64,000 nucleotides of DNA from Bacteroidota bacterium (GCA_018266795.1 JAFDZV010000042.1:23576-87575), one strand, 5' to 3'. Counted from the stretch's first letter, positions 1-9,125 are shown. Notes: generated by a model from the letters alone, not told the origin. Translations and numbers: made by a program.

Positions 1-1227
1 CGCGGCGAAGGCCCACGGCGTGAAGTTGTTCTCGATGTTCTGAAATGCAGGCTGAATCTCACCCGGGAAGTCCGCCTCCATCATCACGAGCGCACGCCGC
101 AGATCCACGATCGCCGGCACATGCTCGATCATCACCGGGCACTCCTGTACGCATGCCATGCAGGTTGTGCACTGCCAGAGCGCCTCCGGATTGATGTAAT
201 CGCCAACGAACTTCTTCCCGTCTCCCGCTCCATCGGCCGAAGCCTCCGCCCCACCGGCCGCATCCAGGCCGGCCGCGGCCGCCGCAACCAGCGAGGGGGC
301 ATGATTCATGGTGCGATGATGGGTCTGGATGATGATCTGCTTCGGATCCAGCACCTTCCCCGTAAGATTGGCCGGACATACCGACGTGCACCGGCCGCAG
401 TGCGTACAGGTCATCCCGTCCAGCAACTGCTTCCACGTGAAGTCCTCGATGTCGCTCACACCGTACTTGGTCTGCGTCTCATCCTCGAAGTCGATCTTCT
501 TCAGCTTGTTCACCGTATCCAGCGTACCGAAGTAGACATTCGGCACGGAGGTCATCACGTGCAGATGCTTGGAGTACGGGAGATAGTTCATGAACCCGAG
601 GATGGTGATGATGTGCACCCACCACATGGTCTCGAACAGCGCGGCTGCACCGGAGCCGCTGCCGGCGAGCGGCCGCAGGAGATGCCCCACCGGCCGCACC
701 GCCCATGAATATTCGATCCCTGCACCATAGCGCGCAGCGTTCATCAGCAGGAGCGACGTGACGATGATTCCGATCAACGCCAGGATGAGGGTGGCGTCCT
801 TCTTCTCCGCCGCGTCGCCCTGCAGGCGGCGCACCTTCGAGACATTGCGCCGCCAGAAGGCCCAGATCACTCCAACCAGGATCAGAACGCAGAAGACGTC
901 CTGCGAGATCGTCAGCAGCGAGTACACCGGACCCAGCCAGTTGAGGTTGGCGCCGGGGAACAATCCCTCGAGCAATGCCTCGATCACCGCCGCAAGCAGA
1001 ACCAGGAACCCCCAGAAGATGGCCGCGTGAATAGCGCCCGCCAGCGGTTCACGCATCAGCTTCGATTGCCCGATCGCGACCACGAGCACATTGCGTATGC
1101 GTTCACCAACGTTGCCGAATCGGTTCTCCGGCTTTCCGACACTGAGATAGGAGATCAGCCGTTTGACATTCCAGGCAATGCCTCCCATTGCTGCAATGAA
1201 GAGGACCCAGAAAAGGATGTGCTTCAT
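1..1227 (-). CDS. Membrane-anchored 4Fe-4S oxidoreductase (partial, C-terminus outside window)
   Basis: The start codon is at 1227 and the reading frame runs off the left edge, so only about 409 N-terminal residues are visible. The first ~200 residues contain several hydrophobic segments resembling the cytochrome b-like membrane domain of NarI/HdrE-type subunits. They are followed by two ferredoxin-type clusters, CTHCGRCTSVCPA and, after an alanine-rich linker, CTTCMACVQECPV. This order (membrane anchor, then two 4Fe-4S motifs, then presumably CCG domains) matches the HdrD/GlpC-like Fe-S oxidoreductases that pass electrons from acyl-CoA dehydrogenase/ETF or lactate oxidation to quinone. The CCG domains are expected outside the window. 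The gene is divergent from the NDH-2 gene. The exact substrate cannot be told. Confidence 0.85.
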   Translation of the reverse strand, partial: MKHILFWVLFIAAMGGIAWNVKRLISYLSVGKPENRFGNVGERIRNVLVVAIGQSKLMREPLAGAIHAAIFWGFLVLLAAVIEALLEGLFPGANLNWLGPVYSLLTISQDVFCVLILVGVIWAFWRRNVSKVRRLQGDAAEKKDATLILALIGIIVTSLLLMNAARYGAGIEYSWAVRPVGHLLRPLAGSGSGAAALFETMWWVHIITILGFMNYLPYSKHLHVMTSVPNVYFGTLDTVNKLKKIDFEDETQTKYGVSDIEDFTWKQLLDGMTCTHCGRCTSVCPANLTGKVLDPKQIIIQTHHRTMNHAPSLVAAAAAGLDAAGGAEASADGAGDGKKFVGDYINPEALWQCTTCMACVQECPVMIEHVPAIVDLRRALVMMEADFPGEIQPAFQNIENNFTPWAFAA

Positions 1228-1456
1228 GAGTAGGTAGTCTGAGATCGGATTCGGTTGGAGCGTTGCGAGGCACGCCGTGTGCAACGCGTTGAAATTACTG
1301 CTTCGCAGGTAACATGGAAATATGAGCTGGATAGAAGATGTTACATCGATGGGTGCATCTTCGTCCGTCTGACGCGTACATCCACCCAGCCTCGATCGAG
1401 CGGCAAGCATCGATAACAAACATCCCTTGTTCCACGTTGACACCGTGGGGGCACAT

Positions 1457-2701
1457 ATGGGCACCGACGCACGCAAACGTCTCGTTGTACTCGGATCCGG
1501 CTTCGCGGCGATCTCTCTGCTGAAACGGATCGACCTGAAGGAGTATGATGTCACAGTGGTGAGCCCAAGGAACCACTTCCTCTTCACTCCTCTTCTTCCA
1601 AGCACCACGATCGGGACGATCGAGTTCCGAAGCATCGTTGAACCGATCCGCAAGGTACGCGACGGCGACAGGTTCGTGCAGGCATCGTGCACGGCAATCG
1701 ACCCGGACGAACGAACGATCACATGCCGGGCCACGGAGAACGATGCCGTGTTCACGCTTCCATACGACATGCTTCTCATCTCCGTGGGGACGTGGAACAA
1801 TACGTTCGGCGTGCCGGGAGTGAAGGAGAACGCGTTCTTTCTCAAGGAGCTGAGCGACGCCCGTTCGATTCGCGAGCGTGTGATCTCCTGCCTGGAGGCA
1901 GCGGACGTTCCCGGCACCCCGCCGGAGGAGCGCGCACGGCTGCTGCACTTCGCGGTAGTTGGGGGCGGCCCCACGGGAGTGGAGTTCGCCGCGGAACTGC
2001 ACGATCTGATCGTGGAGGACCTGGTGAATCACTACGAGGCGCTCGAGGGGCAGGTACGTGTCACGCTCTTCGAAGCCGGCCGGAGCATCCTCAACGCATT
2101 CGACGAGAACCTGCGCGAATATACAGTGGAGCACTTCGGGCGGAACGATATCGATGTCCGCCTGGAGACGCAGGTGTCCGAGGTGCGCCCAGGCGGACTG
2201 CAGCTTCGGAACGGTGAGTTCGTTCCGGCCGGCGTAGTCGTCTGGTCCACCGGCAACGGCCCGACCGGCCTCATTCAGTCGCTTCCGTTCACCAGGGAGA
2301 GAGGCGGGCGCGTTCTGACGAACGAATATCTCCAGATACCCTCTCATCCGGAGATCTATGCCGCGGGCGACTGCGCAGTGCCGGCCGGCACGGGCCTGCC
2401 GCAGACGGCGCAGGTGGCGATGCAGCAGGGAAAGTATCTGGCCAGGGAATTCAATCGTATGGCGCGAGGGCGCGCGGTGAGGCCGTTTCATTTCAACAAC
2501 CTCGGCATGCTCGCCTACGTCGGGGAGCATCGCGCTCTCGCCGACATCCCAAAGGCCAACGTTCGCGGCCACGGACTGCTCACATACTTCTTCTGGCGCT
2601 CGGCCTATCTCACCCGCCTCGTGAGTCTGAAGAACAAGGCGCTCGTACTCTCCAACTGGATCATCACGGCACTCTTCGGCCGGGATCTCAGCAAGTTCTG
2701 A
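1457..2701 (+). CDS. ndh: Type II NADH dehydrogenase (NDH-2) / FAD-dependent oxidoreductase
   Basis: About 414 residues, the usual NDH-2 length. An N-terminal FAD Rossmann motif (GSGFAA, about residues 11-16) and a second NAD(H)-binding motif (VVGGGPTGVEFAAEL, mid-protein) are visible, followed by AAGDCA, the FAD-contacting motif before the C-terminal membrane-binding part. NDH-2 oxidises NADH and reduces quinone at the inner face of the membrane without pumping protons. I chose the ATG at 1457 because GGGGG lies about 5 nt upstream; an in-frame TTG at 1427 is less likely. Complex I subunits nuoC/nuoD also occur in this window, so the cell probably has both types of NADH dehydrogenase. Confidence 0.9.
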   Translation: MGTDARKRLVVLGSGFAAISLLKRIDLKEYDVTVVSPRNHFLFTPLLPSTTIGTIEFRSIVEPIRKVRDGDRFVQASCTAIDPDERTITCRATENDAVFTLPYDMLLISVGTWNNTFGVPGVKENAFFLKELSDARSIRERVISCLEAADVPGTPPEERARLLHFAVVGGGPTGVEFAAELHDLIVEDLVNHYEALEGQVRVTLFEAGRSILNAFDENLREYTVEHFGRNDIDVRLETQVSEVRPGGLQLRNGEFVPAGVVVWSTGNGPTGLIQSLPFTRERGGRVLTNEYLQIPSHPEIYAAGDCAVPAGTGLPQTAQVAMQQGKYLAREFNRMARGRAVRPFHFNNLGMLAYVGEHRALADIPKANVRGHGLLTYFFWRSAYLTRLVSLKNKALVLSNWIITALFGRDLSKF

Positions 2702-3213
2702 TCGCATTCCCCCCGAACCTCCCGTCGAGCACCCCGGACTTCCCGGCCCCGTGCCCGGGCGTTCGATTTCAGCCGAGCGGCGGCGTGCATCGATTCGCCG
2801 ATCGCCGTCGAATCGATGTGAGGCACGCTCTTGTTTCCGCCCGCGGGTACCATCGTACTGCGAGATCTACGGGTCGCGGTACGACATTCATTGGTCGCGA
2901 TGCGACATCCGGAGCCCATCAATACTGGGCTGGCGGCCCGCCCGAACGCCACCACAACAACACGAAGGAACTTCGCACCATCCAATTCACCTGTCTCGCT
3001 AACGCCCTTCGCCCACCTACCGTTATATCTGCAGTACGCCGTGCGCCTGCATCCCCCCATGGAGCACTGCCTCACCGAGAAGGTACGGATGCAGCGTACG
3101 TTGAGAACCTATCCATTCAACCCAGGAGCTTCGGCACTGATGATTACCTCATACTGTCATTCCTGACGTGAACATCACAGCACTCCCATTTGCTGGGGAG
3201 CAGGAGGCAAGGT
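2702..3213. other. Gene-free stretch before transposase remnant
   Basis: I see no credible gene here. Around 2873-2911 a short degenerate motif occurs twice (GGTCGCGGTACGACATTC and GGTCGCGATGCGACATCC). ORFs in this stretch have no recognisable family or good ribosome binding site. An AGGAGG sequence at 3203-3208 serves the following transposase fragment. Confidence 0.5.
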
Positions 3214-3984
3214 ATGCAGGCTCATTCAGAACGTGGCGAACCCACCCGGGACACGAACGCATTCGAACATGCTCTTCACCTGGCGATTCGGAATTATGCC
3301 GAGCGCTTCGCACAGTCGGCAATCGATGTTGAAACGGCCCGGTTCGTTGACGCCCACTCGGCTCGCACCGGCCCCGAAGGACGCAGACACGTGGTGCGAA
3401 ACGGATACATGCCGGCCAGGGTTCTGCAAACTGGAATCGGTCCTTTGACAATCAAGCAGCCGCGCGTGAAGGACAGAAGTGAACAGGTAACATTTACCAG
3501 TTCGCTGCTGCGCCGCTACGCGAGAACGATCGCATTCAGCAACATGGAGTCGCTGCTCCCACATATCGGCGGAACGGGACGTCGGAACTTCACAGCGCTC
3601 CTCCGTTCGATATTCGGCAAGCATGTCGACGAGCTGCCACCTGACCTGGCTCGGCGCATCGAAACAGACTGGCGGCGGAAACATCGCATGTGGGATGAAC
3701 GCGATCTCTCTACCCGGAAATACTCACGACTCTGGGCGGGACCGGCAAGCGGCACCAGCAGTTCCGGCAGCAGGAAGTCACTGCTCGTGCTTGTAGGGAA
3801 AGCAGAGAACGGAGATCATGAGATAATCGCCATGGCCGAAGGGGCCGATGCAGGGAGGCGGCCATGGCGCGACCTGATCCGTCGGGTAAACAACCGCGGC
3901 CTGGCGATCAACCCGGCCACTGTATCGGCCAAACCGCGATCGGGGGTCTGGGCGGCACTCGCTCGAACATCCCCTTCGAATTGA
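3214..3984 (+). pseudogene. Decayed IS256/mutator-type transposase, C-terminal part missing
   Basis: The 256-residue reading frame keeps the N-terminal and central features of IS256/mutator transposases. The GYMPARVLQTGIGPL segment matches the GxxxRxLQTGxGPV region. LLRRYARTI, the RDLSTRKYSRLWA stretch, LLVLVGKAENGDHEIIAM and the final VWAAL motif also fit. Two of the three DDE positions are gone. The family has W-A-D-G where this protein has WAGPA, and it has GDGALGFWAAL where this one has SAKPRSGVWAAL. The reading frame stops shortly afterwards, so roughly the last third, including the catalytic Glu, is absent. The start at 3214 is supported by AGGAGG. It is a non-functional remnant. No terminal inverted repeats were recognised. 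Confidence 0.85.
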
Positions 3985-4198
3985 CGAACTGATAATCCGC
4001 CGGGGAACGTCCCTGGCTCCCCCCTTCCCACTCCCTCCCCGAAATCGTGCATGCCGTATCGGGCTGCGCGCATCACCATTGCGCGCGTGATTCCGCACGG
4101 ACATTTGCACCCATCCGAGACCAATGCCGCATGTATCGCTGCTTTAGGACGGCGGTGATACCGTGGCGCACATTCATAATCTCATTGAGGACACGACT

Positions 4199-5521
4199 AT
4201 GAGGAACATGACGGTACTCACTGGCATGCTGCTCCTTGGAATTTGCAGTTCCGTTTCCTTCGCCCAGACTTCCGCTGACGCGAGCGGAGAGTTCTCGCTC
4301 CAGGGCAGGCTGACAACGACAGCGGGTGCGCCGGTGGCGGACACCCGGCACACGCTCACACTGACCGTGTATGCCAAGGGGACGGCAAACGCCATCTATT
4401 CCGAGGTGGACAGTGTCACGACGGCAAATGGAATATTCTCGACAGTCGTTGGCGACAACGGAGCCGGCGGTGCAATGCTGAAGATAAATTCATCGGCCGA
4501 TTACGAGCTCGGCATTCGTGTGGACGACGAAAACGAGATGACTCCGCACATCCGCCTTGGCCGTGCACTTCGGGCGGCCGTGGCCGATGTTGCCGCGGAC
4601 GCGCGGTCCATGGCCGGATTTACCGTGGACTCCCTCGGCACGCAGGCACATGCAATCGTCACAACCGATGCTTCGGGCCACTTGAATGCAGGACTTCTCG
4701 GGAACAGCCTGGTGACATCGCTGAACGGACTGCACGGTAATGTCAACATTCAGCTCACCGGAAGCGGAGTCACCACGGACACAACGGGCGGCACACTGCA
4801 TCTGAACATCGGAGGCGGAGCCGGCGGCAGCTTCTCACTGCCGTTCGTATCCAACTCCCTTGCCGTAGCCACGGGCGATGTGTTCTCGATCACCAACACG
4901 CTCGGCGGCACCGGTGGTGCCTTCGTGAATCTCGGCACGGGTCTCGCGCTTCGCGCACAGGCGGCCACCGGCTCCGCAATCCAGGCATCGTCCAACGGCG
5001 CGCTTACCGGTTCGGCAACGATACGCGCAGAGAATACGGCCGGCGCGGCCATCGATGCCGTGGGGAGCACCACGACGGACGCCGTGCTTCGCGTGCGGAA
5101 CAACGCGGCGAGCGGCGGCGGACGCCTGATCAGCGCTCTGAATGCAAGCGGCAATACGGCATTCGAGGTGGCAGCATCCGGCCGCACAACCATCACGTCG
5201 TCAACGGACAACGCGCTCGAGGTAACCGCCTCCACGGCCGGCGACAACGCAATGAAGCTGAACGGCGGCCTGTTGCTCAACGGACCCACCGGCTCAGGAA
5301 CGATCGATCTAACCACGGGCTCGGTTGCGATCACCAACGCCTATGCGCGCGCCAATTCGATCATCATGGTGACCATTACATCGGCAACCGGAATTTCCAC
5401 GGCAGTGCCGCTCCGCATTTCATCGCAGGGGAACGGAACGTTCACGGTGTCGGCGGTTACCAGCGGCCTCGGCTCGCTGACCGGCAACTACTCCTTCAAC
5501 TATCTGATCATCAACCAGTAG
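4199..5521 (+). CDS. Secreted protein with tail-fibre-like beta repeats
   Basis: About 440 residues. It starts with a clear signal peptide (MRNMTVLTGMLLLGICSSVS, cleavage after FAQ). Residues 25-130 are a compact domain (EFSLQGRLTTTAG...). The rest is rich in Gly, Thr, Ser, Ala and Asn, with short degenerate repeats (AIQASSNGA, TIRAENTAGAAIDAVG, AVLRVRNNAASGGG, ALEVTASTAG) like those in phage tail-fibre or autotransporter-like beta-helix proteins. The C-terminus (NYSFNYLIINQ) does not look like a T9SS sorting domain. The ATG at 4199 directly precedes the signal peptide and has GAGG upstream; a GTG at 4163 is possible but would add a non-signal extension. Function unknown; a cell-surface or appendage role is inference. 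Confidence 0.75.
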   Translation: MRNMTVLTGMLLLGICSSVSFAQTSADASGEFSLQGRLTTTAGAPVADTRHTLTLTVYAKGTANAIYSEVDSVTTANGIFSTVVGDNGAGGAMLKINSSADYELGIRVDDENEMTPHIRLGRALRAAVADVAADARSMAGFTVDSLGTQAHAIVTTDASGHLNAGLLGNSLVTSLNGLHGNVNIQLTGSGVTTDTTGGTLHLNIGGGAGGSFSLPFVSNSLAVATGDVFSITNTLGGTGGAFVNLGTGLALRAQAATGSAIQASSNGALTGSATIRAENTAGAAIDAVGSTTTDAVLRVRNNAASGGGRLISALNASGNTAFEVAASGRTTITSSTDNALEVTASTAGDNAMKLNGGLLLNGPTGSGTIDLTTGSVAITNAYARANSIIMVTITSATGISTAVPLRISSQGNGTFTVSAVTSGLGSLTGNYSFNYLIINQ

Positions 5522-5575
5522 CGGCCGATGCACCGGTTGGACGATCACGATCAATTCCACTTGAAGGAGGCAACG

Positions 5576-6094
5576 ATGACCATTCGCAAGCTACTCGTGA
5601 GCGCCGGGGCGCTCGCACTGATACCGCTCTCGCTGCTGACGGCGCAGACCCGCATGGAGAAAGCTGTGATAGCAGAGGGAGGCGGCCGGGCCAGCAGTTC
5701 AACAACGACGTTCGATGGCACGATCGGGCAGGAGGCAACGGATCGTGCCGCAAGCAGTTCCACCGTGGGACAGTTCGGTTTCTGGAACGAACCCGCGGCT
5801 CCGGCATCGGCGCCGATCATGGCAGGGTTGGATGCCGCAAACACCATCGCCGTGGCACCGAACCCACTGATGGAGGAGGCAGCAATCTCGGTCGCCGTGA
5901 CGGCGACGTCGGATATGGAGGTGACTCTCTACGACCTCACCGGCAAACGCGTCGCGACGCTCTTCGCCGGAACCGTGCACCCGGGCACACTGGTTGTTCC
6001 GGTTGACGGACGCAACTTCGCAGCAGGACGCTACTACGTTTCGGCAAGCGCCGAAGGGTTGTTGATGCAGAAGCCGATAACCATCGTTCACTGA
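5576..6094 (+). CDS. T9SS C-terminal sorting-domain protein
   Basis: 172 residues with a signal peptide (LLVSAGALALIPLSLLTAQ) and a C-terminal type IX secretion sorting domain. The latter shows the usual markers: PNPLMEEAAISV, VTLYDLTGKRVATL, FAAGRYYV and a terminal IVH. The short middle part (about residues 20-90) contains GQFGFWNEPA but no known domain, so the protein is mostly a sorting module with a small passenger. It is exported by Sec and then probably crosses the outer membrane by T9SS. AAGGAGG 7 nt upstream fixes the start. It lies 54 bp after the beta-repeat gene and may share its transcript; the inverted repeat at 6124-6157 ends the unit. Confidence 0.85.
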   Translation: MTIRKLLVSAGALALIPLSLLTAQTRMEKAVIAEGGGRASSSTTTFDGTIGQEATDRAASSSTVGQFGFWNEPAAPASAPIMAGLDAANTIAVAPNPLMEEAAISVAVTATSDMEVTLYDLTGKRVATLFAGTVHPGTLVVPVDGRNFAAGRYYVSASAEGLLMQKPITIVH

Positions 6095-6123
6095 CGGCTC
6101 TGATCCAACGGGTATCCCGATCG

Positions 6124-6160
6124 AAAGGGTTCGCGCTCAGAGGAGCGCGAACCCTTTTCT
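6124..6160. terminator. Bidirectional terminator
   Basis: A perfect 15-bp inverted repeat (AAAGGGTTCGCGCTC / GAGCGCGAACCCTTT) with a 4-nt loop. A-rich and T-rich flanks let it act on both strands. It separates the convergent T9SS gene and the GH44 gene. Confidence 0.9.
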
Positions 6161-6179
6161 CTACGGAGAGACGGGATCG

Positions 6180-8066
6180 TCAGTGAACGATCTCCACCTT
6201 CTGCACCAGCATCCGCCCGCCCGCATCGAGCCGGCAGTAATAGGAGCCGGCGGGAACCGTCAGCGCCGGAAGGAGCACGTAGTTCTCTCCGGCTTCGCGC
6301 GGCCCATCGGCAAGCGTGGTGACCTGGCGTCCGAGAACGTCGAACAGCGTGACGCGCACATCCATGCGGCGGTTCAACACGTAGCGAACCATTCCGTGCG
6401 TGGATACCGGATTGGGCATGCAGGGATCGAGACGGATGCCGTCCGCAACCGTCCCGTCCACACTGCTGTCGTCGGCCGGCTTCAGAATCAGATGATGCAC
6501 ACTGAGAACGGGAAGCCGGTAGGTGAAGCGATTGCCGGTGATCGGCCCGACGTTGCCGAGCGCGGTGATGGCGGAATCGTTCGCATCAAAGCCGTAGACG
6601 ATGCCTCCCTGATACCGCTTCGCGCCGCTGATGGAGAACTCTACATCCAGCGCATCGGTCTGGCTTCGGTTGATCGCGATCACGTGGAGTTGGCCGAGCG
6701 AATCGAGTGATGCATGAACGGAACTCCGTTCGTTGTCGCTCACCGCCGCCGCAACCAGGCTATCGCCGTACGTGGAGTTGCGGCCGTCGTAGTTGCGATA
6801 GATCCTGTATGCCGAGGAAACGTAGCCGGCAATCGGTCCCCAGTAGTTGGTCATGTAGACGCCGTACTTCGCCATGATGCCGAACACGTCCGCCATGGCA
6901 ATCCCGCCGGAGATATGATGATCGCCACCGTAGTTGATCTCGGTAAACGCAAGTTTGGTCCCGGGATAATTGCGTGCGATGGAGGCACGCAGCCCGGGCA
7001 GCAGTGCAACAGGACTGAAGTACTGTCCGATCCAGCTGTCCTCCACGTAGGAGGAATCCCACAGCGTTCGCGGCGCCTGCATCCGGGCGCGCGCAACGTC
7101 CGGCTCCGCGTTGTCGCTGAGCGCAACCCGCACCTTCCCCTGGCTCCCCTGCCCCAGCGCTTCCGGGTACCAGTGAAGGTCCAGCACATCGATCAGACGT
7201 TTCCCGTACTGCGCCTCGGCGTCCTTCATCTTCGCCAGATACGCATCCAGGAACGTGCCGTAACTCCGATACTGGGCCCAGTCCGGTGCCGACTGAAAAT
7301 TCTGATACTCCGCGAAGCCGTACGACACCGGCCCGAATATCTCCGCTGCGGGATCGACCCCCTTCACGGCTCGCGCAAGCTGGATGCCGCGATCGATGAT
7401 CTCCGCAATCGTTGGCTGTGCGGGATGCAGCCGCGCATGCGTGGAACTCCAGAGGCCGGGCTCGTTGTCCACGGCGTAGCCCCGTATGCCGTGCCGGTTC
7501 GCCGCGCCTCCGTAGCGATTGACCAGCATGTTCACCTCCTCGTCCACATACATAACGCCATCGGACGTATCCGGCTGAAGCGAGAAGGCGCTCCCCTTCG
7601 CGAACTGAACTCTGTTCCAGCGTGATGACGGAGCCGCCTCGCTCGCGGCAACCGGTCCCTTCATGTCGCGCGCAACATAGCCGGCGGCAGGGAGCGTGAT
7701 CAACGAATAGCAGTTCGTTGCAACGGAGACGTCGTGGAACGCGGCGGGCACGATGCCCGGCCGGTGCTGCACACTGTCCGGCATCTGATACGTGAGATAG
7801 TCGTCGCTCTGATGCAGGTAATCGCTCCCGGCGTTGGAGGCATTGTTCTCCCAGTTGTAGCCGGTAAGCCGGTTGCCGCCAAGGCGCCGTGCCGCGATGT
7901 TCTCGTCGCGATCGTCGGACTGGCCGTTGGATCCGAAGATGAAGGGGCTGATGCCCAGAAGCGTACGCGTTGGATCGATGGTTGCAGCCACCTGGGTGAC
8001 GGGCTGCGCAGCAAGGAATACGGGCAGGAACGGGAGAAGAAAGGTAGAGAGCAGCGTTCGTCTCAT
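6180..8066 (-). CDS. GH44 family glycoside hydrolase with T9SS sorting domain
   Basis: 628 residues. A signal peptide (LLSTFLLPFLPVFLAAQ) is followed by a GH44 catalytic domain (about residues 25-530) and a T9SS C-terminal domain (about 550-628: MPNPVSTHGMVRYVL, VTLFDVLGRQVTTL, PAGSYYCRL). GH44 hallmarks are GGNRLTGYNWENNASNAGSD, the acid/base motif DNEPGLW (Glu about 202) and the nucleophile motif FTEINYGG (Glu about 376). GH44 enzymes are endoglucanases/xyloglucanases acting on beta-1,4-glucans, so a secreted plant-polysaccharide hydrolase is expected. I chose the ATG at 8066 because it begins the signal peptide and has GGAG upstream; the frame extends upstream to 8159 without signal features. 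Substrate specificity is inference from family. Confidence 0.88.
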   Translation of the reverse strand: MRRTLLSTFLLPFLPVFLAAQPVTQVAATIDPTRTLLGISPFIFGSNGQSDDRDENIAARRLGGNRLTGYNWENNASNAGSDYLHQSDDYLTYQMPDSVQHRPGIVPAAFHDVSVATNCYSLITLPAAGYVARDMKGPVAASEAAPSSRWNRVQFAKGSAFSLQPDTSDGVMYVDEEVNMLVNRYGGAANRHGIRGYAVDNEPGLWSSTHARLHPAQPTIAEIIDRGIQLARAVKGVDPAAEIFGPVSYGFAEYQNFQSAPDWAQYRSYGTFLDAYLAKMKDAEAQYGKRLIDVLDLHWYPEALGQGSQGKVRVALSDNAEPDVARARMQAPRTLWDSSYVEDSWIGQYFSPVALLPGLRASIARNYPGTKLAFTEINYGGDHHISGGIAMADVFGIMAKYGVYMTNYWGPIAGYVSSAYRIYRNYDGRNSTYGDSLVAAAVSDNERSSVHASLDSLGQLHVIAINRSQTDALDVEFSISGAKRYQGGIVYGFDANDSAITALGNVGPITGNRFTYRLPVLSVHHLILKPADDSSVDGTVADGIRLDPCMPNPVSTHGMVRYVLNRRMDVRVTLFDVLGRQVTTLADGPREAGENYVLLPALTVPAGSYYCRLDAGGRMLVQKVEIVH

Positions 8067-8118
8067 TGTAGACCATCTCCGCATTGAGTGATGCGACCGG
8101 TGAGTCCACAAAATGCAA

Positions 8119-8150
8119 AACGGCGCCAACCCAGAGAAGTCAGCGCCGTT
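8119..8150 (-). terminator. Terminator-like hairpin (minus strand)
   Basis: AACGGCGC pairs with GCGCCGTT across a 16-nt loop; on the minus strand it is followed by TTGCATTTTG. It lies between the GH44 start and the upstream unit, so it would end a transcript initiated between about 8160 and 8400, or act as an attenuator ahead of GH44. Confidence 0.5.
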
Positions 8151-8413
8151 CGAGTTCACGTCACCATCAAGTCCTAATCAATCACATCGGATGTATTCAT
8201 CACCTGGCAACGGCTGTGTCCACTCGATACCATTTGCACGATCGATCGTGATGCCGATCGCTGTTCATGTTTTCGTCGTCATCTGCTTCGCACGCGTGAT
8301 CGCCACAACGGGCGATCGCCATATCATCGTTACAGGTACAAAGTTATTCTCTCAGAATGATGAACGGATGATGCGCACGCCCGACGCATCTGTACAACCA
8401 CTTTACCAGACAA

Positions 8414-8440
8414 AAGCGCCCCGGAAAAACTCCGAAGCGC
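8414..8440 (-). terminator. Terminator of charge-rich protein gene
   Basis: On the minus strand GCGCTTCGGA pairs with TCCGGGGCGC (two G-U wobbles), followed by TTTT. It sits just downstream of the gene ending at 8540. Confidence 0.7.
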
Positions 8441-8539
8441 CATTGTCTCGATCGGCCCGCAGGGCCCGGGCTCTGTCCGACAATCCTCTCCGGGCCGGAT
8501 CGCGAGCGATCGGCTCACGGGCCAACTATCAGGCAGCCC

Positions 8540-8929
8540 CTAGTGCGCGCCGCCGGGGTTGTCGCGCTTGCGCCGGTCGCGGCGAAGATCACGACGATCG
8601 TGCCGGACATCACGCACGTCCTTGTGCAGATCGCGCTTATCCTTGTTGATATCGTGCTGGTCTGCGCGCAGGTCGCGACGGTCTCCCTTCAGATCGCCCA
8701 CGTTGCCGTTCCGCCTGTCCCTGCGAAGCTCGCGTGCGTCGTGATTGCGATCCTTGCGATCGGCATGGAGATCCTTGCGATCGTTCTTCACGTCCTTCGC
8801 ATCGTGTCGCAGGTCCCTGCGGTCATGACGGATATCGCCTCCGGTCGCGGGTGTGGTCTGCGCGGCGGCGACTCCCACCGCCAGCAGAACCGAAACGACG
8901 GACACACCCATGATGTTCCTGATCTTCAT
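8540..8929 (-). CDS. Exported charge-patterned (Asp/Arg/His/Lys) helical protein, copy 1
   Basis: 129 residues: a signal peptide (MKIRNIMGVSVVSVLLAVGV, cleaved after AAAQ) and then about 105 residues made almost only of D, R, H, K and L in a repeated pattern such as HDRRDLRHD, NDRKDLHAD, KDKRDLHKD and HDRRDLRRD. The regular i/i+4 spacing of opposite charges predicts a long single alpha helix. Such DRRDLR-type proteins occur in various bacteria but I know of no assigned function. The start at 8929 has GGAGAG upstream. A paralogue with nearly the same signal peptide lies at 9126-9476, each with its own terminator, so this is a recent tandem duplication. Location is probably periplasm or surface. 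Confidence 0.75.
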   Translation of the reverse strand: MKIRNIMGVSVVSVLLAVGVAAAQTTPATGGDIRHDRRDLRHDAKDVKNDRKDLHADRKDRNHDARELRRDRRNGNVGDLKGDRRDLRADQHDINKDKRDLHKDVRDVRHDRRDLRRDRRKRDNPGGAH

Positions 8930-9062
8930 CTCTGCTCTCCTGAATGATTCATTGTACATACGGTCGTCAATGGGTTCATCTGCAATGCGTATCGATGCGG
9001 ACAATCCCTCATCTCGAACAATAGTGCAGCATCACGGGAATCGGTTCCCGACTTGATATCCG

Positions 9063-9091
9063 AAAAAAGCGCCCCGGAGAATTCCGGGGCG
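9063..9091 (-). terminator. Strong Rho-independent terminator of charge-rich paralogue
   Basis: GCCCCGGA / TCCGGGGC stem with a 4-nt loop, followed on the minus strand by GC and six T residues. It terminates the gene ending at 9126. Confidence 0.9.
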
Positions 9092-9125
9092 TTGGGTTTC
9101 GCACACCGATTGCCGGCGTTGCGCA

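Larger units (their letters stand above)
8067..8539. other. Gene-poor stretch with two minus-strand terminator-like hairpins
   Basis: No convincing gene. It holds the terminator of the downstream-named charge-rich gene (8414-8440) and a second hairpin (8119-8150), which together bracket about 260 bp. A 39-codon minus-strand ORF (about 8324 down to 8205) has no recognisable family and only weak initiation signals. The upstream region of the GH44 gene is also here. Confidence 0.45.

Noticed and set aside
1295..2707. Minus-strand frame of 470 codons
   Set aside because: Antisense to the NDH-2 gene, which has all its cofactor motifs.
3985..4198. Missing C-terminal part of the IS256 transposase in another frame
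   Set aside because: I could not find the expected downstream family motifs in any frame, so it was deleted rather than frameshifted.
8205..8324. 39-codon minus-strand ORF between two terminators
   Set aside because: No convincing ribosome binding site or family signal; kept only as part of the unexplained stretch.
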